A DNA stretch of 64,000 bases from Buddleja alternifolia (lineage: Eukaryota; Streptophyta; Magnoliopsida; Lamiales; Scrophulariaceae): NCBI GenBank assembly GCA_019426215.1, contig CM033401.1:12963134-13027133 (forward strand), in the 5' to 3' direction. Made by a program: the position numbers and the translations under genes. The stretch's first letter is position 1. The number at the start of each line of letters is the position of its first letter. A model generated the notes under the pieces. That model ran no database searches, was not told the DNA's origin, and worked only from the letters and a program-made list of their open reading frames with translations. This document shows, one piece after another, positions 10,591 to 23,100 of the stretch.

Positions 10591-13436
10591 TGGTGTTTAA
10601 TTCGTGATTAAGATTCTAAACTCACGAGTTAACGTTATTCAAATTCAAGTCAAATTTAGAGAATATCGAAGAGCCAAATCCAGCAACATAAATTCCCAAA
10701 TAATAATATTTAATTAGAGATTACGATGCGAATCTCTTACATAAACGTTATTCAAAGATCAAGTTAATTTTGAAGGAGATCAACATACAAAAATTCCCTC
10801 AAGAGCTCAATCAAATTGTTGAAATAAAGAATCAAAGAAAGAAATTCGAGATTTGTAACCATTTTTTTTATTTAATTCAATAATATTTGTACACTTATTT
10901 TTCTTGTTTGATTAAAGTACAGACATTAAAAATTTGCTATTCATAGGAACTCCCACTCAATTTGCGTATGTCATGCTCTAAACATCATATGATCCTTAGT
11001 CCAGTCACAATCTAAGCTTCTGACTTGCGCACCACCAGAAAATCACTCTCAATAAATTCCAGTAGTTCGCACGTTTGGCTATAATCAGGCTTTCATGAAT
11101 TTTGGGCATACTTCATAATCGATCAAGTATGATCTCATCTTAGCCTCTATGCTAAAGAGACTACAAATTATATATTAGCCTTCCACTAATTCGAATATAG
11201 TAAAGCCTATGAAGGTGATAGCTCGATGGAATCGATAATATCACTATTTGGAAGGAATTCAATGTATTGATGAAGCTTTTCAAGCATCAAATTTTGCACT
11301 CTTGCCCCACATCTTGAATTCACTGTGAGGATCCCTATGGATCTCCCCACCATTCCATATATCAATATGTCAATTTTCACATCAAGGACAAATCAAGATG
11401 ACAGTGGTGAGTAACTCAATAGCATGGCGAATCGAGGCAAGTCTCACCACCATCTCTTCAATTTACACTTGTCAATTAATCCATCTACGTTGCACTCCTC
11501 TAGAAACTGCATGTTTCCAATGTTCTTGCATCTAGATAGAAGATCAACTAGTTTGGATTTTTATTCTTAGTTATTAGGCTTTTTTCCTTCATGGTAGTTA
11601 TCTACTTAAGATACTATGTTAAGTCAAATGTGTTAAGTTACTCATCAATTGTCCACATAAGTACATAAGAAGGAATCCCACTCAATCTCGTGTAGACGAT
11701 GGGGAACGATTCTCGTTCTATCCTTGTTACTCTATGTATTTTGAGAGTAGATGTCAAGTGAGACACTCTCACTGACTTTAGGGTCGGTCTCATTATCTTA
11801 TCATTCGTTGGATGAGGCTAAGAAATTACACCCTTGCTAGATAAATAAGCGCCTCCTTGTGATCGTTGTAGCTCATATAGCTCAAGCTCTCTTTGACTTC
11901 AATTATTCTCACAATTTTCTCATTGAGAAAATTTAGAATGTGTGACTTAGTCTATATCATGTCTTCATTAAGGTATTCTTCACCAAGTGAAAAATGTACC
12001 TTGTCTAAGAAGGGCGCAAAACCTTGGAATTGGCTTGTTCCCGTGCCAAAATGCATATAGTGGAGCATTGAGTTTGAAGACACATAATTCATAATGTAGG
12101 CTACAATCATGATTGCACTTTCTTGTGAGATGCAAATAATTTGCACAACAAAAAATCTACCTCTCTAGAAGTTTTTGATTCATCACTTTTTCACAAGCTC
12201 ATTTAGCTGCTTAGCTTTTTGAATCATCTAGCAACTTTATTTTTCATGGTATTTGTCCAAACTAATTAGATATGTCATCTCGCTAGCCATTAGTACATTC
12301 AACCTTAGTCTTCAATTCCACTGAGTCTCTACCCTTTGTCAAGAGTCGCTAACAATGATTTAGCACTTCTGACTAATGAGATAGTGGATGTACTAACTCC
12401 TAGCGCGAAACAGTGGAAAATAGAAGCCATCAGTGTCTTACATTCATAAGTTCGCACTCGTTTAAATGGACTAACTCTTGAGGATAAATAGCCTATTTTT
12501 GTTTTCCAGCAGGCTCTTTCTGCTAGAAAAGTTTATAGAGAAAAGTTGACTTTACCGATTAAGACAATAATAAGTCTCCTCTAGCTAGCATAGTCATCCT
12601 TCTCTCACGTGCCAAATTTATAGAGGGAGGTTGACCTCAGCAAAAGCCAATAGGCCTCCTCTGGCTAGCATGATCATCTTTCTAACATCACAAGTCGAAA
12701 AAAGAGACGCAAAATAAATTTATTTTAAATCAATTTCATCTGGAAGAAACCATTAAGCAATTTATGCCATAAAGGTTTCTTTCAGGAAATATAGACACAT
12801 CACATTGCTTAATAAATGTCTAACAAGTGCTTTATTTACAATAGCCTATATCATGTAATGGGTGTTTTTTGCATGTTACTATTGATTAGCTCACACCAAT
12901 CATAATTGTTTTAAAAAATAGCTCCAACATACATTTTGAATTTTAGGTGGCACACTAATAATACCTCTTCTTAATAAATTTAGGCTGCACGACACTTGAT
13001 GATAGTCAATTTATTACTCAATCTCGACGCATGCTATGTCTCACTAACATCTAGAACTCATGTTAGTAAAGATTTAGGGACATTAGCATCTAAAACTAAT
13101 GAGAGAGTTTTGGGAAGTCAAACTTAATCTTAGTGCAATCACGAGCAAATTGACCAATCTTTATCAATTTAGCACTTAGCATTTGTTGATCTTTGTTATC
13201 TCCAAGATTGAAGTGACACATCTTATCACTTTATTGGATCAGTTGTGGTTCTATATATCTCCCTAATTACTCATCCAACTTTTACCAAATTTTAAACACA
13301 TAATCTTCGCATATAAGACTACACATAGTAAAAAAACTCATGGCTCAATTTATGCTTATTTTAGAAAAAGCAAAAGCCTAAAAAAATATACATGCTCATA
13401 TTCAATCAATCAAAGTGGCGAGAAAGAGCCTCAAGG
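10591..13436. other. Non-coding, probably decayed retroelement interior
   Basis: No frame longer than about 65 codons and no conserved motif. A direct repeat of about 70 bp near 12530-12600 and 12605-12680 (CTCCTCT-GCTAGCAT) is visible. Because a minus-strand tRNA-Met primer site lies at its right edge (13437-13448), this stretch is plausibly the decayed internal region of a non-coding LTR element. Confidence 0.4.
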
Positions 13437-13448
13437 GCTCTGATACCA
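13437..13448 (-). other. tRNA-Met(i) primer-binding site
   Basis: GCTCTGATACCA on the plus strand is the complement of TGGTATCAGAGC, the classic plant LTR-retrotransposon primer site. It lies one base inside the LTR-like block that begins at 13450, so the element points leftward. Confidence 0.75.
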
Positions 13449-13449
13449 C

Positions 13450-13910
13450 TGTAAGGAATTAAATCCATATACATGCATAATAAAGATTGGATCGGCTTAC
13501 CTATTAAACATAGCGGATATCCGTCGATCCATACATCCTGAATCTGACTCGTCTATAAGCCGTCTTGATTGAATCACGATCATGTCTTCACCTTACTTGC
13601 CATGGTGAATCAGCTACCAGAGCAATCCATTTGTATTTGCACACCTTAAACCCATGGAAATTTGGTGATTTTCCAAAAAGGGATTGAGAGAGAACATATT
13701 TTAGGAGAGAGAATATAGATTTTTTGGGAGAGAATATGCGGTATCAGTTGTAATCCCAATATGAGAGGGATCTGATACAGATATCAGATTTCCTATATAA
13801 GGAATAATCTCATCCATTCAGAATTCTCATACCACCACATATGGCATTAAATCCAACTAAATATGGATGCCAATTGGGTCAAAGGTCCAAACCCGTCCCA
13901 ATTTCCTACA
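13450..13910 (-). mobile_element. Lone 5' LTR of a minus-strand retrotransposon
   Basis: A 461-bp block starts TGTAAGGAA and ends TTCCTACA, the short inverted ends of an LTR, with the primer site directly next to it. No second LTR copy was found in the window, so the partner is lost or too decayed. The block cuts the intron-1 sequence of the adjacent GGP-C relic, which explains its missing exons. Confidence 0.65.
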
Positions 13911-14008
13911 AGAACTATATACATGCATAGATATAAATTATTGATTGTCTAGGATTCCACGAACCTCCCCAAGAATTACAAGAAAGATGATCTATCATAA
14001 TATACATA

Positions 14009-14287
14009 CCAAATGCCAAGAAATTTCTTTTCCATGGAAACTAATGTTTGGAGTAGAAAGCAAAGATTAACAATCCAAGAATCATTGCCATATGAATCAA
14101 ATGGGCTTCCGCTAACCACAAAACCTTCATAGGTTTGGAGATCTTCGATTTTCGGGAACTCGCCTTCGACTACACGAAACAAGTCCCATTTATCTCCTTC
14201 ATCACCCAATGCCTCAACAAACACACAGCAATATCCACCATAAACTTTCTTCACATATTCCGAGTCATTTGCTGCTAGTAGGAGCTT
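14009..14287 (-). pseudogene. GGP-C: exon-1 relic of gamma-glutamyl peptidase
   Basis: The frame reads [18 protein letters not shown], then [18 protein letters not shown] and [15 protein letters not shown], closely matching exon 1 of the two intact copies nearby. The family's N-terminal MKI-x-KRYA is missing. At the other end GKK-type FLGI is followed directly by the GTATGT donor, so the CFGHQ segment with the nucleophilic Cys is deleted. About 70 bp of intron-1-like sequence follows, then the LTR at 13450-13910. Exons 2-4 are absent. It cannot encode an active enzyme. Confidence 0.88.
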
Positions 14288-14822
14288 ACAAATTGATATT
14301 TATATAAGGAGTTCAACAATATTTAGAAGGATTAGAACACTTCCAATCTGACCGTGAAATAAATAGGACTTTAATTTCTTAACATATTACAATACAACTT
14401 CTAATCTAACCCTAAATAAATAGGACTCTCTTAACATAGTCTCTAGACTAATATTATTAATTTAGCAAATATGACTCCCTTACCATAGGCGAAATGTAGG
14501 AATATAACTCAATAATAATAATTGAAATATTGAACTTCATCTAAAAACTATAAATAAAAATAGATGAGTGATCCAATAGTACTGACCAAAACGAAGTAAT
14601 TTCGTCTATAAGACACTGCGAAGTGCGAACGACTATGTTCTTGGAAAAGCCATATAGCTTGAAATTACGTAAAATTTTATTGGGTAAATAGTTATAATTT
14701 TTTTAAGTTTTAGAAAATACTAATTCATCAAATTTAATTCTTGTCCTACGTACATCAGCTGAGTTGGAGTTGTATTTAATTAGTTTAACCATTCTTGTTA
14801 AATTGAATTCATTTTGAAAGTA
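14288..14822. other. Upstream region homologous to the 5' flank of GGP-A
   Basis: No gene. Patches at about 14310-14640 (TAGAAGGAT-AGAAC, then AATAATAATAATTGAA and TGACC-A-GACC) align with about 24855-25140 upstream of GGP-A, so the duplication that made GGP-C included its 5' flank. Confidence 0.5.
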
Positions 14823-14827
14823 CTCAT

Positions 14828-15001
14828 TGCTAAGACTTGAATGTGTATGTTCAATTCATCCCACTTCATTACTGTGTATTACATGTACATTTATAATAGA
14901 AGACATAAAGACGAACAAGGAAACCAAATGTAACATGGAAACTATCGAAAACAAATTGTAACAAATATTACACAAAATCATAAAGAATATATTGACTAAT
15001 A
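14828..15001 (-). repeat. 3' LTR of copia element 1
   Basis: 174 bp. Read on the minus strand it starts TATTAG rather than the usual TG and ends TTAGCA. The polypurine-like GCTTGCAGGGGTG lies directly before its start (15002-15014). The TA start is shared with the 5' copy, so it predates insertion. Confidence 0.9.
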
Positions 15002-15014
15002 CACCCCTGCAAGC

Positions 15015-15722
15015 TCAAGGTGGACGACGGGAGACATTGAGCTTGAGCCGAAGATATTCAAACCGGGCGAATGAAAGAGCCTTGGTAAATATGTCAGCAT
15101 TTTGTTCATCAGTGGACACAAAACAAACTTGGAGATCATTGTTGGGAACCTTCTCGCGGGCAAAGTGGTAATCAATCTCTACATGCTTGGTGCGAGCATG
15201 AAAAACCGGATTTTTGGAAAGATAACCCGCACCTATGTTATCGCACCAAAGGACGGGAGGGGTGGCTAAGGGAATGTGAAGCTCACGGAGTAGTGACTGT
15301 AACCATGTGAGTTCGGCTGCCGTGTCAGCCAAAGCCTTGTATTCAGCATCAGTAGAGGATTGAGCCACAGTCTTGGAAGAGTGCCCCGACGATTGTCGAG
15401 TAAGAGTAAGATATTGGAGAGCCCCGACGATCTCGTGGTAATTAGTGGGATCCGAGAAGGGGGAACCATCATTTTTAGAAAGCTTGGTGCTAGTGCGAAG
15501 AAGCGTACGCATAGCCTTGGAAGATTGCATGCCGGCACGAAGAAGGAGATTCCGAATGTAATTCCGTTGACAGAGTAGCACTCCATCAGTGGTAGGCATG
15601 ACTTCAAGGCCAAGAAAGTAATTGATGCCTCCAAGATCGCGAAGAGAAAACTCATGACCTAGAGAAGAAATAAAATCTGCAACACTTGGAGAGTGGTTAC
15701 CCGTAACAAGAATATCAACCAC
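15015..15722 (-). pseudogene. Copia 1 RT C-terminus and RNase H, internally deleted
   Basis: This covers the back half of reverse transcriptase and RNase H. The polymerase box YVDD reads YVVD (15714-15725), so a catalytic Asp is lost. GALQYLTLTRQSS runs straight into GHSSKTVAQSSTDAEYKALA. About 65-70 codons normally lie between these two, including the RNase H segment with the first catalytic Asp (SDADWAG-type). The ending is normal: VLWCDN, HARTKHVEIDYHF and NADIFTKAL. The protein cannot be active as polymerase or RNase H. Confidence 0.88.
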
Positions 15723-17880
15723 ATAAATCAGAATATAAATAGTAGAGGACCGGGTGGAGAGAATAAACAGTGATGAATCATTTTGAGAAGCACAAAAACC
15801 CTTTTAAGCAAAAAATCTCTAAGGCGATGAAACCAAGCACGAGAGGCTTGTTTCAGGCCATAGAGAGATTTTCATAGCTTGCAAACGTGATAAGGTTTAG
15901 CCGAATCGAAGAAGCCCTGTGGTTGTATCATAAAAACATTTTCATTGAGTACACCGTGAAGAAATGCATTGTGCACATCAAGTTGGTGAAGGGACCAACC
16001 ATGAGAAATAGCTAAAGAAAGAACAAGTCGAATGGTTGTAGGTTTAATGACCGGGCTAAATGTGTCATGAAAATCGACACCTTCTTGTTGATGAAAGCCC
16101 TTGGCCACCAAACGAGCTTTAAAACGTTCAATTGAACCATCAGGTCTATGTTTTATTTTATAGACCCATTTTGACCCAATGACATTCATACCTGGGTGAA
16201 AAGGAACCAAAGTCCAAGTCTCATTTGTAACCAGAGCGTCGATCTCCTCCGCCATGGCTTTGCGCCACCGAGGATCTTTATTGGCCGAGGAGAAACAAGT
16301 TGGTTCAAGATGTGGAAGTGAGGTAGGGGGTTCGACAACAGCATTATGGGCTGAGTAACGAGTGGGCAATTTTAAAGGACGAGATCGGAGGTTCATGTCA
16401 TGGGCTGAAATAGGTGTTCGTGGCGCAGACCGAGGGGGCGAGGAAGGGATATTATATGGGGTAAAATCAACACATAAGGGGATAGGAGGGCGAGAAGAAG
16501 GCGTGGATGATGAAGTAGAGGAGGGAGTAGGGAGCGGGCAAGGGAAGGAAGGCCGAGAATGAGGCAGGGCAGGGGGAGTGACGGAAGGGGCGAGTGGAAG
16601 ATGATTAAGGGGAAGGGTGAGCCATGTGCCAGAACGTGAGCTAACAAGAGGTGACTGATTTTCATGTTTCGAGATTTCTCTAAAAAGAAAGGAGAATTCG
16701 TCAAACTTCACATGCCGAGCAATGTAAAGGCGTTGTGCGTCATTATTCAAGCACCGATACCCACAATGAGATTGACTAGCCAAGAAAAGTCCATGGTTTT
16801 GAGCGAAAATCAATTTTATGTTGGTTATAAGGTCGTAAAAAAGGGAAACATAAACAATCAAAGACTTTTAAAAAATTATAGTCCAGTTCATTTTTAAAAA
16901 GAAATGAGTGAGGACATTTGTGATCAATTATAGGTGAAGGAAGTAGATTATTTAAGAACACGGCCGTGTAGATGAAAGTGCCAAAACCGATAAGGGACAG
17001 AAGACGTGGCAAGTAGCGTAAGACCGGTTTCGACAATTTGTCGATGGCTTCGTTCAACACTACCATTTTGAGCATGAGTGTGTGGGCAAGTAATTCGACG
17101 TTGAATACCGTTAGAGATAAAATGTGATTATAGTTTATGATACTCACCACCACCATCCGTTTGAATTGATTTAATTTTAGTGTTAAATTTATTTTCAACA
17201 AGTTTTTGAAAACGTAAGAAAACAGAAAACACATCAGATTTATGAGTTAACGGGTAAAACCAAATAAACTTAGAAAAATCATCTACAAAAATTACAAAGA
17301 ATTTGTGACCCTCGGACGACAGATACGTTGAGGGACCCCACACATCAAAAAACAGATACGTTGAGGGACCCCACACATGAAAAAAAAAGCTGCAAAACCA
17401 AAGTACTTCTAGAGGGGGACGGGGAAAGATGTAAACGAGACGACTTGTCTAAAGGACATGATCGAGAAAAGAAATTCTCATCACTACCAGAACATAATAA
17501 ATTATTATTACGAATTAAAGAACTAAGGGTACGGAAATTAGGATGACCTAAACGTTGGTGCCAAATAGGGACAGGCGCACGGACAACCAATGAAACCGAC
17601 GGGGTGGTGTGTTTGGATGGAGATAATGAATACTACCCATTAATGCTCGGTCCGGTAAGTAGGACTTTCTTGGTACTCCGATCCTTCACAAGAAAAAACA
17701 AATCGTGAAATTCAAAAAACACCGAATTGTCAGCGTAAAACTTTTGGACAGAAAGTAAATTTTTGGAAATGTCAGGAACATGAAGAATGTTACGTAAGAG
17801 AAAAGTACCCATTTGAGTAGAAAAAGACGAAGAACCTGTTTGATGGATAGGTAAACCATGACCATTACCAATAGGCAATT
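15723..17880 (-). pseudogene. Copia 1 protease-integrase-RT region, frameshifted
   Basis: In order: a post-protease segment (LRNILHVPDISKNLLSVQKF, about 17740-17800), GAG-pre-integrase (WHQRLGHPNFRTL, about 17530-17570), and the integrase core with VWGPS, FVDDFSKFIWFYPL and QTDGGGEY (17128-17376). The catalytic-Glu block (QNGSVERSHRQ, near 17045) is in another frame. RT begins at 15872-16861 with [35 protein letters not shown] and [15 protein letters not shown] follows YHVCKL at about 15869-15871, in place of an Arg codon, before KSLYGLKQA. At least two frameshifts and one stop make it non-functional. The protease active-site Asp is not visible. Confidence 0.85.
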
Positions 17881-17899
17881 GATCCGATCCGTGATAGGG

Positions 17900-18994
17900 A
17901 GTGGCCGAAGAGAGAGAGAGTTAGCATCCGAGGTCACATGATGTGATGCACCTTAGTAGAAGGATGCGGAGGGGCATAGGAGTGAGATTGAGGATAGTGT
18001 GTGGGATAAGGATGATGATTAGAGTTGTAGGGTTGGGGAGGTGGAGCCAATGGTAAGGGTGGGTAAGGGGGTGGGTAGTTGTTGTTGGAGTAGTGATGAG
18101 CGGGATAGGAAAAACGGCCACCACGACCGCAACCCCTCCCACTATCTCAGCCTCGGCCTCGATAATTGTGACTGGGGTAGCATCCTCGAATAGGAGGAGA
18201 CGGCTGTTCACGTTGAGAGTAGTGGGCAGAGGGCTCGGTTGATGGGGACGGGTTTGGGGGGTTAAGGGATAAAGTGGAAATGGAGTCTTCGTGAAGGAAT
18301 TCTTGTGTTAATAGAAAGCTTAAAAGTTCCGAGCAGGGTAGGGGTTCAGATTTGGCCGTGAGGGTGGTGACGGAGTCATGGAATTGAGAGTGAAGACCCT
18401 TGAAAATATAGAGATTAAAGTCGATGTCGGAGAGTGGCGGGCCGGTGGCGGCTAATTCATCAACCACGGTTTTGGCTTGTTGAAAGCAAGTTTGGATGGA
18501 GGCGTCCCCTTGTTTGATAGTCTGAAGTTGTAATCGAAGTTGCATGATACGGGCTTGTGACGGGAAAGCAAAAGCGCATTCGAGTGTGCTCCATATAGCA
18601 TGAGAAGTGGAGGCGCCGACCACCAGGCAGACCACGTCCTTGGTTAATGACTTTAGGAAGGCACTCACAAGTAGGTTATCTTGTTGTTCCCAGTGGGAGA
18701 ACGGTGGATTGGGCACAAAGGTATGAGTTTCGGGATGGAGATGGTGAGACGGAGGTGCCGGGGTGGGGGGGGCGACCCATCAATATGGCCGTGAAGTCGA
18801 AGGCCTTTGAGAAGAGGAAGGAGTTGAGTTTTCTATAAGAGAGAGTTTTTGGATGTGAGTTTGATGGAGAGGAAGTGGTGAAGTTGGGTTAGAGAATTTG
18901 GAGATGGAGGTGGCGGCACCGGTTGAGGGGTAGGGTGGGAGTTATCGGACGGGGACGAGTCCACGGCGATGGAGAGGGCTGGCTCTGATGCCAT
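17900..18994 (-). pseudogene. Copia 1 gag with a start codon at the LTR/primer-site joint
   Basis: The frame starts MASEPALSIAVDSS; its ATG (18992-18994) uses the last base of the 5' LTR and the first two bases of the primer site. After SLTQLHHFLSIKLTSKNSLL a TAG replaces the conserved Trp. The frame resumes with LLPLLKGLRLHGHIDGS, shifts in a C-tract near 18770-18776, and continues from about 18716 with FSHWEQQDNLLVSAFLKSLT, a UBN2-type gag core. It ends in a Pro/Ser-rich tail. No nucleocapsid zinc knuckle was seen, which is not unusual for this lineage. Confidence 0.8.
18982..18993 (-). other. tRNA-Met(i) primer-binding site of copia 1
   Basis: GCTCTGATGCCA on the plus strand (TGGCATCAGAGC on the minus) directly abuts the 5' LTR end. 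It is a one-base variant of the usual TGGTATCAGAGC. Confidence 0.9.
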
Positions 18995-19167
18995 GCTAAG
19001 ACTTGAATGTAACGATTCAATTCATCCCACTTCATTACTGTGTATTACATGTACATTTATAATAGAAGATATAAAGACGAACAAGGAAACCTAATGTAAC
19101 ATGGAAACTATCGAAAACAAATCGTAACAAATATTACACAAAATCACAAAGAATATATTGACTAATA
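18994..19167 (-). repeat. 5' LTR of copia element 1
   Basis: 174 bp, the partner of 14828-15001, followed by the CTCAT target duplication at 19168-19172. This LTR is very short for an autonomous copia element. Confidence 0.92.
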
Positions 19168-19172
19168 CTCAT

Positions 19173-20170
19173 AAGATGTTACCGATTTAACAATTCATTT
19201 TGAAACTCAAAAGGAATATAGTGTCGGTTTTTATTATAAAACAAAAAAGTTCTGGTGGTAGCTTGTGATTTTATTAAGAAAAAATATATATTCTTTTCTT
19301 AACAAGAGATTGCTGAACACTAGTTGTTTAAGAATTGTAGAAATAATTAAGCGATTTTAATTAAGTGATTGTGTTAATCAGATTAACAATACTGTAATAA
19401 AAGGAAGTCTTAAATTGTTTTCATATGCACAGCTTGTGCTATATCTATCTATACTAGGGAAAATATATTAGAGTAACTAGCTTTGATCTACTCATTTTTT
19501 AATATGACATTTTAATACTCTACAATTTGACAAGTGCGAAAAAATGGTTTTTTCCACTTATCTCATTTTATTTGTTTCTTCCTATCTCTTTTCTTTCTCT
19601 TCTCTCAAACTTTTCTTTTTACACTAATTTTTAAATACTTTGTTGTGGTACGGTACACGTTTATTATGGAGCAAAAGCAGGGGCTAAGTTTAGTTCAGTA
19701 CTTTTGGCATTCATTGTAATTTGTACCACTTTCATCAATAGTGAAATACTCTCTCATCTCTCGTGGATATAGGCAATTGTCGAATTACATAAATTCTCGT
19801 GTCTTTAATCTTTATACTCTTATTTCGTGAATTGTCATAACATACTTTTTCTTAAAAAAAATTCAAATAATAATTAACATGAAATTATAGGTAAAATTTT
19901 GCTTGCATAATCGAGAAATTCTCATATTACAAAATAATTAATGAATTAGTTATTTTTTTATAATTTTTAAATAATGAAGCACACACATCGAGAGTGTCAC
20001 TGCAACTCGTAAATACAGTGACAACGCTATATATATAGCTGGGGCAGACAACTTTGCGGGAACTCTATTATATTTTTAATTAGGGGACAACTATGCTACA
20101 GCTTATAATTAACATTCTTAATTTCTTTTATTACACTTTGGAGTTTGGATGGACACAAAGCAACAAACCA
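19173..20170. other. Non-coding spacer, 3' flank of GGP-A
   Basis: AT-rich, no gene seen. The last 70 bases (AGCAACAAACCA, CATC-AAAGTATGTTG) match the 3' flank of GGP-B, so 3' UTR sequence is shared between the paralogs. Confidence 0.5.
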
Positions 20171-23100
20171 CTAAACAAAACAAAAGCCATCCAAAGTATG
20201 TTGATAATTGACTTTATCTCCCTTTAAGAAAGCTTTGCAAATCCTTTCCCAGTATTTCCTATTAGGTTCTGCTATCGTTAATTGCAATTTGACCTCTTCA
20301 GCAAAACATCCCTGTAATGAGCAATAAGAAATTAATTAAAAGAAATCAATGTTCAAAATAAGTTAAAAAAGAACACCTCAAAATGGTTTAAGTTAAAATT
20401 CTAGTCAATATATAAACGCATGTTACCCCTTGTGTTATGAAAAAGGAACATATTGCCACCTGTGTTATAAAAATAGGCTAATTACCCACTTGTGTTTTCA
20501 GAAATGAGGCGAAATACGCTCAACCTCATCAAAATACCAAATATACCCTTATGCATGTAGCAATGAATTTTAAACATTTTTTTTTTTTTACAAAATCATG
20601 CAACTTTATTTTATCGTTTTTAATGAAAAATCGATTGCATTTTGCCCATTTTAGAAAGCAAAATACTATAATTACTTTACCTCGATAAAATTGTTGGAGA
20701 GAAGACGATCAATAAGATTATCAAGAATGTCTTCGGTGTACTCGGGGTGTCCTTGAATTCCTAAGATGTTGTCACCAAATGAAAACATTTCCACTCCAGT
20801 TTTATCAGAATCTGCAAGTACTTGAGCTCCCACAGGAACCTCCCACACCTGTTTAATCATACAACAAAATCGAATTTCAATCCAATCTCAGAAACACACA
20901 CAAGCACACAATGAGGGTGAGACTGAAAACTTGCATATATCAATTGGTGGTACTTTACCTCATCTTGATGGCACTCAATCAATGAAAGAGATGAAGGGAT
21001 TTCAGCCAAACCATCAGAAGAAAAGCCATATGAGTAGAAATCCTCTGTAAGGTTCACTTTTCTAACTCCAATATCCCAACCAGTGCATGATTTTGCAACT
21101 TTCCCTCCCAAAGCTCTACACAACACCTACAAAATTAATCACATTTTCATCGAGTTAATATATATTCCAAATTCACAATTCCTTGTACTATAAAAAGGGT
21201 TTATTGTTATACATAAAGTAGTTTTTAAAACACCTGATCCCGGACGATCACAATTGTCTATATATATATATATGGAAAATTACACTTCTCCTGAGGTATT
21301 GCCTAATTCGGTTTACACCTTCTAGTTTAAAAAATTACATCTAACATCCTAAAGTTTCCTTCCGTCCAACAGTCGGCACCTTCCGTTAGGGTTTCAGTAC
21401 GGCGCCGTTAAAATTTTTGTGAACTTCCGAAAATACCCCTTAGTTTGGCAGGAATTTTTTTTGAACCTGAAAACCCTGATTTTTTGGACAATTATACCCT
21501 TTTGGTGTTATTTGTAATATTTTGTAAAGGTGTAGATATTATATGTAATGTTTCAGTATTTGAGTTATAATTTTAATATTATTTAAAAATATTTTAATTA
21601 TTTTTAATTACATTATAATTTATTTGAAAATAATTTTTTATTTGATTTTAGTTTTGATAATTTTAGAAATAAACAAATTAGTATTATTTGATAATTTCAT
21701 AAAATAGTTTTACATCAATATATGAAACTACAGAATGTTAGATGTAATTTTGTAAACTAGGGGATGTAAACCGTAAGTAGGCAATACCTCAGGGGTACTC
21801 AATGTAATTTTCCCTTCGGGGGCAACATGGTAATTCAGTCTTTTTCATTTTTCTAATATTTTCTCTTTTTTTAAAAAAAAAATTCTGTTAGGGGTATTTA
21901 GGTCAATTTGCAACTTCCGTCCAATCTTACATCAATATATAAAACTACAAGATGTTAGATGTGATTTTTTAAACTAGGGGATGTAAACCGTAATTAGACA
22001 ATAATTCAGAGGTACTCATTGTAATTTTTCCTATATATATAAGCATGACTATATATATTTGTAGATCCAAAAAATAGAAATTATTGTCTTAATCGATTGT
22101 GATTGCCTAATTCGGTTTACACCTTCTAGTTTAAAAAATTACATCTAACATCCTAAAGTTTCCTTCCATCCAACAGTTGGCACCTTCCGTTAGGGTTTCA
22201 GTACGGCGCCGTTAAAATTTTTGTGAACTTCCGAAAATACCCCTTAGTTTGGCAGGAAATTTTTTTGAACCTGAAAACCCTGATTTTTTGGACAATTATA
22301 CCCTTTTGGTGTTATTTGTAATATTTTGTAAAGGTGTAAATATTATATGTAATGTTTCAGTATTTGAGTTATAATTTTAATATTATTTAAAAATATTTTA
22401 ATTATTTTTAATTACATTATAATTTATTTGAAAATAATTTTTTATTTGATTTTAGTTTTGATAATTTTAGAAATAAACAAATTAGTATTATTTGATAATT
22501 TCAGAAAATAGTTTTACATCAATATATGAAACTACAGAATGTTAGATGTAATTTTGTAAACTAGGGGATGTAAACCGTAAGTAGGCAATACCTCAAGGGT
22601 ACTCAATGTAATTTTCCCTTAGGGGCAACATGGTAATTCAGTCTTTTTCATTTTTCTAATATTTTCTCTTTTTTTAAAAAAAAATATTCTGTTAGGGGTA
22701 TTTAGGTCAATTTGCAACTTCCGTCCAATCTTACATCAATATATAAAACTAAAGGATGTTAGATGTGATTTTTTAAACTAGGGGATGTAAACCTTAATTA
22801 GACAATAACTCAGAGGTACTCATTGTAATTTTTCCTATATATATATATATATATATAAGCATGACTATATATATTTGTAGATCCAAAAAATAGAAATTAT
22901 TGTCTTAATCGATTGTGATTGTCTAGAACATGACATCAAGAACTCGCCAAGGATTACAAGAAATGTGATATCTATCAATCAAGAACTCCCAAGATACCCC
23001 AGTAATTAAAAGAAAGATGATCCATCATCATATACATACCTGATGACCGAAACAAAAGCCAAGAACTTTCTTTTGCATGGCAAACAAAGTTTTTAGTAGA

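Larger units (their letters stand above)
14828..19167 (-). mobile_element. Ty1/copia LTR retrotransposon, complete but dead
   Basis: Two 174-bp LTRs (14828-15001 and 18994-19167), a 5-bp target duplication CTCAT (14823-14827 and 19168-19172), a tRNA-Met primer site at 18982-18993 and gag-pol in the order gag, integrase, RT, RNase H identify a minus-strand copia element of 4340 bp. By eye the LTRs differ at nine positions, five of them in one cluster. It sits between GGP-C and GGP-A. Confidence 0.95.

Noticed and set aside
13437..13448. GCTCTGATACCA as a fragment of a tRNA-Met gene
   Set aside because: It is only the 12-base primer-site complement and sits at LTR borders four times in the window, with one variant.
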